Assembly (NCBI GenBank): GCA_017354895.1 | Contig: CP071494.1 | Span: 2,108,001-2,172,000, forward strand | DNA: 64,000 bases | Reading direction: 5' to 3' | DNA from: Podospora comata | Lineage: Eukaryota; Ascomycota; Sordariomycetes; Sordariales; Podosporaceae | Shown here: one piece after another, positions 36,153 to 47,754 of the stretch | Layout: every line of letters begins with the position of its first letter | How positions within the stretch are numbered: the first letter of the stretch is position 1 | Position numbers and translations under genes: made by a program | The notes under the pieces: generated by a model | Told to the model about the DNA's origin: nothing | Databases searched by the model: none | What the model saw: the letters and a program-made list of their open reading frames with translations, nothing else

Positions 36153-37621
36153 CTAATACTTGAGCCCCTTGATCCTCTTGGAGTACTTCCACAGGCTCTT
36201 GTACTTGGGCTTCTGCCTCTTCGCCTCCCAACCCCTAGCCTTCCTAGGCGGCTTGAGCGAGTGCACCCGCGGCTGCTTAAACTCAACATCCGCCCCCGGA
36301 ATACCATGCCTAGCCATCACCTCAGCCGTATGCTCATCCCACACGCTCCTGAAAAGCGTGAACCCGACCGGATTAAGATCAAACTTGTCCCTGAACGACT
36401 TGAGCGAGAACCCTTCTCTCCCACCGTACATCTCCTTGAGCTTGGCAAGATCAAGAGGCTGGTTGTTGTTGTGCTCAAGAACAAACACGCTCAGGCGATG
36501 ATAAGGCGAGCCCTTTTGGGCAGTGGGGGGCAGCCAAGGGATGGCGAGGGTGCCGTCTTCGGGGAGGCCGCCCTGGGGGGATTCAGAGCTGGCTTTGGAG
36601 TTGAGACGGTGGAGGTTGAGGGAAGTCGAAGTGGGAGACCAGGGAATGTTGGTGACCATGAAGTGCAGCCGGCGGCCGTACGAGTCCGTCTCCGGGTTGG
36701 GAACGTCCGAGTCCATTACCACGACGGAGAGGAGACGCTCGCCAGAGTTGAAGACTTGCATGCGGAGGTTGGGGGGGCTTTCGGTTATGAGCGAGTCGAG
36801 GATGGTTCCGGGGGGTGCTTTGTAGCCGCGGAAGGTCATCTTGACGTCCATGGTTGGGTCGAACTTGGGGAGGATGTCGGGGACGATGTTGAACTGGTGG
36901 ATACGCTGGGTGATGATCTTGTAGTCCATGGAGCGCCACTTGTTTTCGGCAAGGTAGCGGTAGATGGGCTTGTTCATGTCACCTGGGTGCATGTTAGTGA
37001 AAGCTGGCGGCGGTATAAAAAGGACATCAACGCACCGTGCCCGTCCTCGAACCGCCTCTTAACCATGGGGTCGTTGATATCGGCCTGAATCTTGAGCTCC
37101 TCGACATGTTTCCTCAAACTCTCCAACCGCTTCTGCTTAAACACCTCGCCTCCTCTGTAAGTGCTGGCGTCTGTCTGCTCTATCCGCTTGATTCTCGCCA
37201 GCTCTGCCTTGATCTTGGCGATCTTCTCCTCTCTGTCCTTGGCCAAAACCTTGCGGGCCTCCTGGAAGCACTGGTATGGCAGCTGCTCGAAAGGAATGTC
37301 GCCTGTGGTAGCAATAGCAGCTCTCCTTCTCCTAGAACCAAGTTCTGGTGACAGCAGCTTGGCCAGCTCCTCCTCTGATCCTTGCTTGATTGCTGTGATC
37401 TCTGAGGCCTTCTTCTGGACAAGAACGGCAGCATCAGCGGCGAGCTTCTGCGCATCAGATCCTGCGGGGGTTGTCGTCGTGGGCTCATCGCTGCGACTGG
37501 GGGTCGACGAAAATTGGCGAATAGCGGCGACGATTGGCCTGGACTGACATGTTGCCGTGGTGCTGGTAGCTTGCCTGAGAGACCGCACAAGGGGCCGGGC
37601 AACCTGCTGAGTCCCCGACAT
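36153..37621 (-). CDS. mrpl35: Mitochondrial ribosomal protein mL38 (MRPL35), PEBP fold
   Basis: Large-subunit mitoribosomal protein with a phosphatidylethanolamine-binding-protein-like domain. Minus-strand exons 37621-37036 and 36982-36153 (53-nt intron) give 471 aa. The start at 37621 begins a typical presequence ([20 protein letters not shown], several Arg and no acids). An in-frame ATG at 37747 would add 42 residues that do not look like a targeting signal, so it is not preferred. Residues about 60-190 form a charged helical region ([20 protein letters not shown]). The PEBP-like half includes [30 protein letters not shown] and [12 protein letters not shown]. The basic C-terminus ([20 protein letters not shown]) suits rRNA contact. 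It shares a promoter with the uL4m gene at 38016. Confidence 0.92.
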
Positions 37622-38015
37622 GATTTCTGAATATTTTGGAGCTGTCTTGGGCTCCCAATTCCACCTATGCCCTGAGCTGTTGAGGATCTGGTCGGCCTTT
37701 CGCTTGTCTCTTGAGCCGGCGCCGATAGAGAAAATTCGTGGACCCATGCACGGCGGTTCATCCAGTCAGCTTCTCGCACGCCCAGGGGTCCAGTAACGTC
37801 CGGCCTAGCAAGCGTCTGTGCGCCAACGACTCCAGATCTTTTTTCAGAGCTTCAAGAGCAGCAGCCAGCGACAGCCAAGATATTCGCGAATTGCCCGACA
37901 GAGCGGATATAAGGTCATTCTTGGGAGGGACGATAGCGGGCGCCTTCACTCGGCCTTTTCTACAACCCGCCGCTTTTCTGGTCGAGCACCGATTGCCGAC
38001 GACAGACCCCCCGCA
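37622..38015. promoter_or_regulatory. Divergent promoter between two mitoribosomal protein genes
   Basis: 394 bp separate the ATGs of mL38 (minus) and uL4m (plus). A palindrome TTCGCGAA lies at 37883-37890, near the middle. The side facing uL4m is T/C-rich just before its ATG (CTTTTCTACAACCCGCCGCTTTT region, described here only in outline). Co-regulation is inferred from the shared product class. Confidence 0.55.
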
Positions 38016-39140
38016 ATGGCCGGCAAGGGGATGAGGTGCCTCAGCGAGGCGATGAGGGGCTTGAGCCTCGGTGCGCAAACATGCAGAACAGTCCCAGTGT
38101 GTATTTTCTGTCCGGCCTTGGTTCTGGGTTAGATTTGGACAGTCTTGCTGATATGCTGTGCCCATGATCAGGTCCGCACAGCTCCGTTAATATCAGGGCG
38201 GTCCATGGCCACCGAGGCGCCCGTTTCCAAAATCACACGATCAGTAGCTGAGAAATGGACTCCCAGTATGCGATAGCCTCACTCGGTCTACGAATGACCA
38301 TACAACAGTGATCTTCTTGCTAACAGAGCAATAGTCACCACTGTCCCTGTTACCGTCCACTCCTTCCCCGACCTTGCCCCCCGCTCCCTCGAAACATACT
38401 CAGCCAAGCACCTCTACCTCCCCCTCCGCCGCGACATTCTTCACCTTGCGGTCGTCTACGAAGGTGACAACACACGACAGGGTACGGCCCAAGCTAAGAC
38501 TCGCTGGGAGGTCGCCGGTTCCCACAGAAAGGTTCGCCCACAAAAGGGCTCGGGCAGAGCTCGTGTTGGCAACAAGCAGTCACCGCTACAGCGCGGTGGT
38601 GGTAAATCCCACGGTCCCCGAAACCGCGATTTCGGCACCAAGCTCAACCGCAAGGTCTACGATCTGGCCTGGCGCACAGCTCTTTCTTACCGGTATCGCC
38701 GTGGCGAGCTCATCGTTACCGAGGACGGGCTCGATCTCCCTCTCCCTGAGGACTTCCTCCAGCAAGCCCAGGACGGCCTCTTGACCAGCGAGCTTGAGGA
38801 TGCCTTTATTCAAAAGTACGTTGGCGAGATGCTCGGAGCGATGCAGTGGGGCAAGGCTCATGGCAGGACGACATTCATCACGGGGGAGGAGCGGATGAAC
38901 CTGTTCACCGCGATGGGGGTGGCGGGTGAGAACGGCAGGGCTTTGGAGCTGGAGGATGTGGATGTCAAGGATTTGCTTGAGACGGGCAGGATTGTCGTGG
39001 AGAGGTCGGTCCTGAAGGAGATGATCAAGCGGCATAGGAGTGATCTGGTGACGAGCATTTTCCTGCCTGGCCAGAAGAACACCAAGGAGACAACAATGGG
39101 CACTGTTGCTTACCCGTCTAGCAAGGTTTCATATGCCTAG
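38016..39140 (+). CDS. yml6: Mitochondrial ribosomal protein uL4m (YmL6)
   Basis: Universal ribosomal protein L4 of the mitochondrial large subunit, lining the peptide exit tunnel. Exons 38016-38096, 38172-38265 and 38335-39140 give 326 aa. Residues 1-50 (MAGKGMRCLSEAMRGLSLGA and the following SGRSMATEA) look like a presequence. L4 signatures follow: YSAKHLYLPLRRDILHLAVV, then TRWEVAGSHRKVRPQKGSGR with ARVGNKQSPLQRGGGKSHGP, i.e. the extended basic loop, and DLAWRTALSYRYRRGELIV. Exon 2 to exon 3 was set by frame (A|TC codon) and is the least certain junction, because an alternative AG lies 6 nt upstream in the same frame. It is divergent from mL38. Confidence 0.9.
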
Positions 39141-41424
39141 TTCAGAGTTGATGGAGGCCCTGGTTTGTATTATACACTAAAAGAAACACTGCTGGATTAG
39201 GGGCAGGTGTTGTATGTAAATTGTTACTATTTTGGAAGCCATGTACTATTTGGTTTGCCGTTTGTGCTTCTTTTGGGCTCCTGTTTGTATAACCTCAGAT
39301 AGACGCTGCAGAGGGTGCTCAAGGACTTTGTGGCACTGTCAGATGACTCTTGCCATGAGGATTGCTGCCAGTGCCCAACAACTGCCTTGTGTGGGTGGTG
39401 AGTGCGTGTTGACAAGCCACAATCAATGTCATCGCCGATTTACACAGTGCCTGCTGTGGAGCAGCAGTCAGGAGCAGGCAGAGCGCCCCGCTTTTTCATG
39501 TGCGAATTTGCAGGCGTGCACAGACCAATCCCCTTGTGTATATAATTTCGCCCGCCCTCCCGTCAACTTCCTCCCCTTCTTCTTTTTTCTTCTCCATCCA
39601 AGTGCAGGGGTTTTACGCGTATCAGTGAGGATTCGTCCGAGATCGCGTTTTTGCTAGTTGAAAACTACATACCTGACCGCTCTTGCTGGGACTTGTTCCT
39701 GGCAGGGAATTTTTGGAATTACCAACTTCTTCAGCTTTGGAGAGAAATTCTGGTCTTGTTTTTCATTGCCAACGCTTGCTTGGTTCGAGCGTGGCAAGGA
39801 AGAGCGGCGATTGGATTGTGGGACGGGGATTACAACGAATCGAACACGACTTGTCTAACAGCGATTTTTTGATTTTGGCGCTGCGATGGGAGGGTCGTCT
39901 TTTTTGGGCTGACCAGTCTGTGATGGTCACGACTTTGATTGATGAGAGGGGCTGTGCTTGGACAACTTCGAAACATTGGTCTCTGACGCGGTCGCCCGGG
40001 CGGTCACTGAGTCGAGAGGGAAGAGTCGCACGACGTGTCAGAGTTGGGCCGGCTCGTGATGCAACAGTGCTTTTGAGTTTTGAGCGTGTTCAACAAAGTT
40101 TGATATGGGTGGTGGAGTTGTGGATTGCTGGCGTTTGATAATATCGAAATTTGGCCGCGCCATGAGTTGTCGCTCGTGGGCTGGTTATCATCACCCGCCA
40201 GCACTGCTCTCCAGATTTGTCAGCCCATCTCACGCACTGTGTAACCCCCCATATTCGTGACTCTCTCTATTCCAACAACCCTGCTGTAAATCATCGAGAA
40301 TAGTAGTGATAATGAGCATCTTGACAATGACATGAATGGGATATAGCCAAATGACGTCGTGCTACATGCTGAGGATATGCAACGGCGATCGCTTCAGCCC
40401 AGTGGTCTGGACAGTGAGGTTTTAGGTTCGTAGGTTTGCGGCACATCAGCCCGATTTCTTCAGGGCGGTCCAGGGCGGCCGCCGCTTGTTGCCTGGGTGG
40501 GTGGTGTGGAGGACAACGTCCGATGGACCAACCGATCAACAGAAACGCCGGCTCCTTGGTGTGACTCTTTATCAATCACACGGAATTCTCAGAGTCAGAG
40601 AGAGAACTGAACAGCGTCTTATAATGATATGATAACTGAATGGATAATGGCAATGGTATCTCCTCAATTCATCGAAGATGGAAATTGATAATGGACATCC
40701 GGCGGGCTGCGGGCCGTCGAGATCAAATCGCCAAAAGGCTGGATGGAAAGCAGGCACCCGATTGGCTGGCGCGCGAGGGTTGCGCGACCAGTTCAGGGAG
40801 AGTGGGTTCGTGTGGGTTAGAGTGGGGCGCGTGGCAGAAAGAGACTTCCGCACTGTCCAGTTCTGGGAGCGGCCAAGTGACCGAACGGCTTCTACCAAGG
40901 AAGGCGAGCACCGCAGCACCTCCTCTCCTCCATCATCATCCATCAAACCTCACAACCGCTCATCGCCCAACCGCCTCATTCAATCGCCCAGAGCCCCAGA
41001 AGAGGCCCGCGACCGCCAAAAACCACCGATTCCCGTCATAGAGAACGGTCTGAAAGCATTCACCGCCCCGAAATCCGATTTTTCGAGTCCGCCGCTGCAG
41101 CAGGAGGAGTGCATGTTGCTGGATTGAGGTTCTGCGAAGCCGTCGTCGGCGCTTTCGCGCGACTCGCCCACAACAACCTCCTCCCCCGCCCCAGGCCCTT
41201 CCCGCATCGCATCTCCGACTTTTCCATCGAGCGAAGCGGTCTATCATCCCCAGGCCGCCATCTTCTTTGCGAATTCGATACCGACCGCTTGTTTGTGGTT
41301 CAATTTTTTTTCTTTGTCCGTGTCGCCACTCCGCTCGGGTGACGGTCGCGCCAAGGATTTTCTCTCAGTCACCCTTACCGTCCCGACCACATCGCATCAT
41401 CTCGCCATTGTCGGTCGGTCCATC
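39141..41424. other. Intergenic: uL4m 3' region and med19 upstream region
   Basis: About 2.3 kb with no supportable gene. From about 40900 the sequence becomes C/A-rich and reads like a long 5' leader of med19; it contains a 4-codon upstream ORF (ATG 41113, TGA ends 41127). Frames of up to 150 codons between 39650 and 41130 have no recognisable features. Confidence 0.5.
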
Positions 41425-42605
41425 ATGTCCTTCCACCCTCAGACTCCGCAAAGCCCCTCGCAATTCTCTCCTGGCACGAGCGACCAGAATATGAGCATGA
41501 GCAGCTCCATGACCTCCATCACGACCGCTCTGCCGACTCCTGCCCACAGCGTAAACGGAAGCACACTACCCACCGACGCCTCCCAGGACGTCGTCATGGG
41601 CGGAGACTCCCCCCACAAGCGCAAGCGAGCCTTTGACGATCTCGGCGATAGACAGCAGAAGAAGGTGCACAGCGAGGGCCGCAAACTTGGTATTGATGAC
41701 CTGCACCTTGATGTGGGCGAGAAATACCTCCTTTGCAGAACTCGTAAGGCTCCCTTGAAACTCAGTGATGAATGCGGTGGTTTCTTGGTGACTACTGCTT
41801 TTTGTTCAAAGACTTGGTTAACACGTGCTCTTTCTAGCCCATCCTACGCCGCGCCCGCATGTGTCGGAAGATCTCTTTGAGCTCTACGGCTTGGGACCTC
41901 TTGCCGACTCGGTAGCCCGCGTGCTTCCGAACGGTGAGAAGAATGCGATCAGGAAGACGTACAAGGGTTTTATCAAGAAGCTCGGCGTTCAAGGCCACTT
42001 CGACTCGGTCAAGCAAGATCCCCACCGCGAGGATAGCATGCTCTGGTTGATGCAGGTGCCCGAGGATGTTTGGGATGCAAGATACGTCAGGGGCAAGGAT
42101 ATTCACCACGGATTCAACCCCGAGGTCAAGAGCAAGCTGATGCGTGCTACGACTATGAGCAAGGGTGTCGTTCCCAAGAGTGTCTGGGACAGCTCGGTCT
42201 TGGGCGAGATTGGCCCCGGCAAGGGCGACAGAGCCATGTCTTCTGCCAGACCTACCGCACCCAACACCCCGCTCAACCTTGGAGGGTCTCAACAGCCTCG
42301 TATCAAGGTTGGCACTCCGGTCGCTGCCCAGGATAGGGCCAAGCGTGCCGTCAAGAAGAGAAGCTACGGTGACAGCAGCTTCGAAGGCTACGGCGAAGGC
42401 TTTCCAGACGATGACACAGGCGCTGCGTCAGGCTACTCTACTGGAGAGGGTGATATGGCGTCTGGGAACAAGCGCAGAAAAAAGGTGCTTCTTCATGGCT
42501 GATCTCGAGCATCGGGGACATCTTTTACTGACACGTGAACAGACCCATGGAGTCTCACAGGCCCATCCTCAAGCCCGGCAACCGGTCTATGGCGCTGGAA
42601 CTTAG
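41425..42605 (+). CDS. med19: Mediator complex subunit 19 (Med19/Rox3)
   Basis: Head-module subunit of the RNA polymerase II Mediator complex. Exons 41425-41743, 41838-42484 and 42543-42605 join in frame (342 aa). The N-terminal 75 residues are Ser/Pro/Met-rich with a basic KRKR patch. The Med19 core follows: [55 protein letters not shown] and the [12 protein letters not shown] segment. The end is Lys-rich (KRRKK, also RAKRAVKKR), as in other family members. The last exon is short (21 codons including the stop) and rests only on a GT...AG intron with frame kept. An alternative reading of that tail in another frame exists, so the final 20 residues are less sure than the rest. Confidence 0.9.
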
Positions 42606-44637
42606 GAGTCTCCAGCTGCTGAGTCCAGCCAGCCGCCGCCCGAGCGTGTCACCAAGTCGCAGACTGCTACCAAAAAGCAAACTGCAAACGGTGGTGCCAA
42701 AGCACAGGGACGAGGACGCCGGCCACGTGCCGATTAGAAAAGCCACACCTACCAGTGTTCAGGGTGATACCTGGTGTACCGGTTGACGATGACCTTGGCT
42801 CGCCCGCGACGCAACATACAATGTTTTGCCTTGTCTTGCCTCTTTGCGCGGAGAGTTGACAACCGAGACGAAAAGACGGTCACAGCTTTTGGAGCCTTTT
42901 CTTTGCAACGAATGTGGTCGGCAGCAACAGCGATTGGTATCGACCCGCGAACTTGAGACGCTAGCTGCATAGTTGATGAGTACAGCATGGATTTGATCAA
43001 AACATACCCATCAACTTGAATTTCCGGTATCCGTCAGTCTATACGGCCTTGTCTCAATCGCAATCAACCGATCCTTTCGCGTTTGTTGGATGGCTTTCGT
43101 TGTCGAGCAGAGGGCATTGGCTTTGTGGGTTCAACACAATCGTGGGCTAACATCGAGGGCATCATCGGGGGACACAAGAAACACTGATATTTTGCATTTT
43201 GCAAATTTGATTTTTCAGCAAGGCGTTGGGGTTTAAGGTTCTGTCTTTTTATTTTACATTTAATTTGATATTCCCCGGGGGAGGGAACAACACAAAACAA
43301 CAAACAAACAAGCTTTATACCTTTTGGGGGACCAGGGTTACTTGAGGCATTTCATCGTTCTTGACATTTGGCGAGGTGGGGGCGGGGGAAACGTTCACAA
43401 AGATCATACCAAGGACATGAGAAACATGATGAGAGGGCACATTGGCGGGCTTTGATTATTCTGACGCGCGCGAGGTTCTGTATTATTGTTTTTCTTTGCT
43501 GAGGAGCAGCAGGACAGGGGACCTACATGACCAACCGAGGACCGAGGCCGGGATCATAAGGAAACGGGTTTATGAAAAGGGGGTTTAAAGAGGGTTGACC
43601 GGCTGGCTTCTTCTTTTTTTATGAGAGGAGTTTTGATATCGCAAGGGGTGGTGGGTGAGTTTCCTGGTCTATATGGTCTGTGGTTTTCGGGTTGGTGAGG
43701 TTGCTGCTTTGTCTTCCGGGGGAGTAGGGAGAGATGGTGGTGAGGTTAGGTGATGATGGGGGGTGAGAAGGAAGGAGTGGAAAAGCGATAATAAAGCAGC
43801 GTTTGCTATCTTATATCCTGTGTGCCGTGATGTGAATGTGATGTGTGTTGTTCCTCCCTCCAGATGGGCTGTTCAGTTTGATGAACCTTTTTGTTGCAAC
43901 CAGGTATTGTCTAGGGAGCCACATTTGGTGCAATTGGATGAGTGGTCTTACGAATGTCTGTCAAGATGTCCCCTTTTTCCTTCTGCGGCTGCAGTTGATA
44001 GGTAGTTTGTAGTTGATAGGTAGTCCTTGGTGATGACGATTGTGGTCTACCCAGTTGCATGCGCGTCGGGAGAGATATTTATATTTCCTGCTGGCCAGGC
44101 CGGTGGTGGTTCACACCATCCGAGTCATCAGTTGTTGAGCGATAGGCGTTTACGCCATCTGCTCGTGTTCTTACCGAGTACCAGTTTAGCACAACTCAGA
44201 CGACCATGGTTTTAGTCACGCCTTCATTCAGCCACACCAAAGGTTACCACAACCCATGTCTAGGGTCGGGAGCCAACAAGTCCCGGTTTGGGGGAAGGGC
44301 GTAGTCTTACAGGTAAGATTACCGAGAGGTTGTTGCGTAGATGTAAGGTTGTGGCGTGGTGTCTTTGCCGCAGAGGTTGGGATGATGGGGGAGATTTGAT
44401 ATCAATCTTCAAATCCGACTTTGTGTTTCTGGTTAAGTAGTAATTCTGTTTGCATTGACGAAAGCTCCACAACCACCAGGTCAATATACCATGCCACATC
44501 ACGAAAAAAACCAAAGCCTCGGGGTGTAGTACTGCCTAACAATTGATATTCCCCCCCAAGACAGACACACCTTGATGCCATCACTCGTTCTCCGTCTTTT
44601 GTAGGTACCAACCAAAGATTACACATTACAACAAAAT
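42606..44637. other. Intergenic, convergent 3' ends of med19 and the lipase-like gene
   Basis: About 2.0 kb, T/G-rich on the plus strand past 43100, which suits the 3' UTR of med19 on the left and of the minus-strand gene on the right. No coding frame is supportable. Confidence 0.6.
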
Positions 44638-46721
44638 CTAATCCAAATCCTCGCCCTCCTCCCCCAAAACAACCCTCCTCGTCCCATCCTCCCTCACCCA
44701 ACCAGCCACCATCTCCCCCACATCCCCCACCAGCAGCTCATAATGCGGCGCCGTGTCAAAAAACAGTCCACAATGAGCCCCCACCTCGTCCACATCCCGC
44801 ATGTAGACCTGAACCCAGCACTTGTCGTCCCGTTCCCTAGGCAAAAGGCAGAATTTCCCGAGCCGTTTCTTCCCACCTGCTTCTTCATCATCTTCTTCTT
44901 GTTGATCCAAAGAGGAGGTTTTGTGGAGTTTATTCCTCTGCTGACGGTCCTGCTCCTTTTGGCGTAGTCTCTCTTCCTTTTCTCGGGCTTTCGCCTCGGC
45001 TTTGGCTTGCTTTTCCGCCTCTTTGGCTTTTTGGGCTCGGAGCTTTTCTTCTTCTTTGGCTTTTTGAGCAATGGCCTTCTCCCGGGCTTTTATGGCTCTG
45101 GACCGGGATTTGACCGCTTCTTCGTATGTCTTTTTGGTCTGCTTGTAAGCCTTTTCTGCTTGTTTGCGGATTTCTTTGTCGGGGAGGGAATCAAGATCCG
45201 GGGGGGTAGGTGGGGTTGGTTCATCTGGGATGGGAGGGAGGGTGTCATCTTCTGGTGGAGGTGGTGGTGGCTGGGTTGGTTCTGGTGGTGTCGGGGAGGA
45301 AGATTCCTCTTTTTGCGGTTCTTCCTCCAGGGGATCTTCTTCTTCAGGTATTGGTGTTGGGTCCAAGACCTGAAGAATCTCTGCAGCTCTGCCTGCCTCG
45401 CTGTGGTCTTCTATTGAAATCCTGGGGGTGGACACCCCTGATTGTATCGGTGACGAGGTTGACGGTCTGAGAAGGCCATTGTCGGGGGTGCCGGGTTTTC
45501 GTGGCTTCTTTGGGATGCCGGTGGAGACGGTGTAGTAGTTTACGAATCTGACTCTGGGGCCGAGTTCGGGGTGGGCTATGTCGTCAATGTCTTCTAGTTG
45601 ACGGAGTCTTTTGTATCTGGTCTTTAGGCCGTTCCAATCGGCGAGGCAGCCGCCGAATTCAAGATGAGAGACGATGTGGCTGGCTGCTGCTTCAAAGAGG
45701 TTCTCTTGCTTGTGTTTTTGGGCAAAGTGGGCTATGTTCTTGATCCAGCCGCGATCGATGAAGGCGACGTCGTTGAAGAAGGTTGGGTTGTAGGTTGGGT
45801 CCGGTTCTGGGGCTGCAGGTGGAGATGGGAAGGGATATTGTCCGAGTGTAGGGGAAGGTGCCCCTGAGGGAGGCCGGATTTGCTCGTAGATTGAGGCATC
45901 GGGAGATAGACGACCTGATGGTGATGGTGCAATATCCCTGGGTATCACCGAGTCTGAAGATGTCCTATCTAGTGCTGTAGGGGGTGGAGGTGAGGGCCTG
46001 AAGAGACTGGCGATGCCGGATACAACGATACCAGGGTGAAGGCCAAGTAAGGGAGCGTCGAGAGAAATGCTCCCTAGGATCCGGTGACGGAAAGGAGGTC
46101 CTCCGCTCGGTGGTGCGTCATGTCTTGGCTAATGGGGGTTGATGTTAGCTCAAGACCTTGCCTCAGTGGAACATATTCACAACAGCGGCCGCCCCCAATA
46201 CAGACCGCCGTGGCTGCTTATATTGTTATAGACCAACTTACCAACAAGACAATATCGGCAGCCAAAAGCCCTCCCATGGAATGCCCTACCAATACCACGT
46301 CGGTGGTGGGCGATTCATGAGGCATCAGCCACTTGCTGAAGTTCTCGCAGGCCACCTCGATAGACTTGTATGTCTTGTACCGGGGGTAGATCTTGGTGTG
46401 AATGACATGAGTCTCGGCCAGTGCCTCCTTGAGAAAAGCATGCACGTGTGCGGGAAACGAGCGGAATGACGAATCGTTGCCCATGAAGCCGTGGATGTAG
46501 ATGACCAGCAACTTGCGCCTCCTTGGTTGGCCATGCTCCTCCATACTCAACCCCGCCGTCGAGGACACCAATGACTGTGTCGAAGACATGCGGGGATCGC
46601 GGACCAGACCCGGACCAGATGACCATGTTGGCAACCTGTAGGGATCAGACGCACCTGGCAGCTGGAGGGTTGAGTGCACAGACGGTGGTGGTGATAGGTT
46701 CGAGCTTGTGGTTGATGGCAT
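44638..46721 (-). CDS. Alpha/beta-hydrolase (DUF676/lipase-like) with charged helical tail
   Basis: Putative serine hydrolase of the DUF676 type; substrate unknown. Minus-strand exons 46721-46242 and 46128-44638 (113-nt intron, phase 0) give 656 aa. The hydrolase signature is LLVIYIHGFMG (oxyanion HGFMG at 77-81) and the nucleophile elbow GHSMGG at 146-151 with Ser148. It is followed across the intron by RILGSISLDAPLLGLHPGIV. Past about residue 240 comes a conserved-looking block (RGWIKNIAHFAQKH, FGGCLADWNGLKTRYKRLRQ, RVRFVNYYTVSTGIP). Then there is a long acidic/Pro region, a Lys/Glu/Ala-rich helix (about 478-565, probable coiled coil) and a compact C-terminal segment (about 581-656, WVQVYMRDVDEVGAHCGLFF). 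I could not place a catalytic His with confidence. It is divergent from the membrane-protein gene at 47755. Confidence 0.85.
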
Positions 46722-47754
46722 GACGTCAGAAACGCTAGACTAATTGAATTTGACGATATGTTAAGATCTGATAAACTACACAAAATCTCGGGTAAGACAG
46801 AACAAGATGTCTCTGTTCAACGACAGCAAAAACGTGGCTTTACAAACATGCCAAAATGAGGCTGTGTTCCTGACTGGAGCTTCAAAAGATGCATGTGGTG
46901 GTGGTTGGGTGGCAGGTGGAGTGCCCTGTTCCCGTTTGGTGTAACGTCTTGACTTGGCCGTTCCCCAAATGAAGCTCGTGTTCTTCTGGTGTCGATAGGC
47001 AGAGGGCAATTCTGGCCCCAAGAATGCATATCGAAAGAGTGGGCCAATGGGGGGGTGGACACGCGCAATCCCGCAGGACAGAGCCATCTGTGATTGGCCA
47101 ATGGGCGTCGGGGGTGCTGAAGAAGAGCCAACCCTCTGTGGGAAGCGAGATTGCAGAACAGGCTCAGGCTTGATGCCCACCGCGAGCCCTGGGCTGTTTC
47201 TTCAACGGCCAGCAGCAATTTTAATTACTGACGGGAGGATCCTATATCCACGTCGGCGCCCTTGCTTGGTGTTTCTTGCCCTTTCCGATCTCTCTCTTTT
47301 TCGTTTCTTCTTCTTTTTTCCCCCCCCTCTTTGCAGTCCAGTACAGTCCCAGGAGCACCAGATCCCGCCCCAAACACAGGACAGCGACACACCCAACACA
47401 ACGCAGCGCGGAAGCCCCCCATGGAGGAGATTGCCAGGAGAGGACAACGATCCTAAGAAAAGGTGTCAACACAAACTCACGATGGAATGATAGCGACCAT
47501 GACTATGACAAGTCAACTGCACCGAATCACGCAGCACCACATCCATTACGAGCTGCGGCAATCCAACGCAGCACCGCCAACCCATCGAATACGGGATTCC
47601 TCCTGCTAGGGCCCTGCCAGGCGAACACCAATACGGGTCCCGTACCGACTACCGATCACCGAGACACGCCCAACACTCCTTTTTGGGCAACGAATAGCTG
47701 CCGTCACTCGTTTTTTCCCACTTTTTTCCCAGTTGCGCTGCCTACGCAAGCGCC
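46722..47754. promoter_or_regulatory. Divergent intergenic region with leader of the membrane-protein gene
   Basis: About 1.03 kb. A pyrimidine tract at 47283-47335 probably marks the core promoter or transcript start of the plus-strand gene. Between it and the ATG lie three short upstream ORFs: 47421-47456 (11 codons), 47482-47490 (2 codons) and 47499-47609 (36 codons). No larger gene is supportable. Confidence 0.5.
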
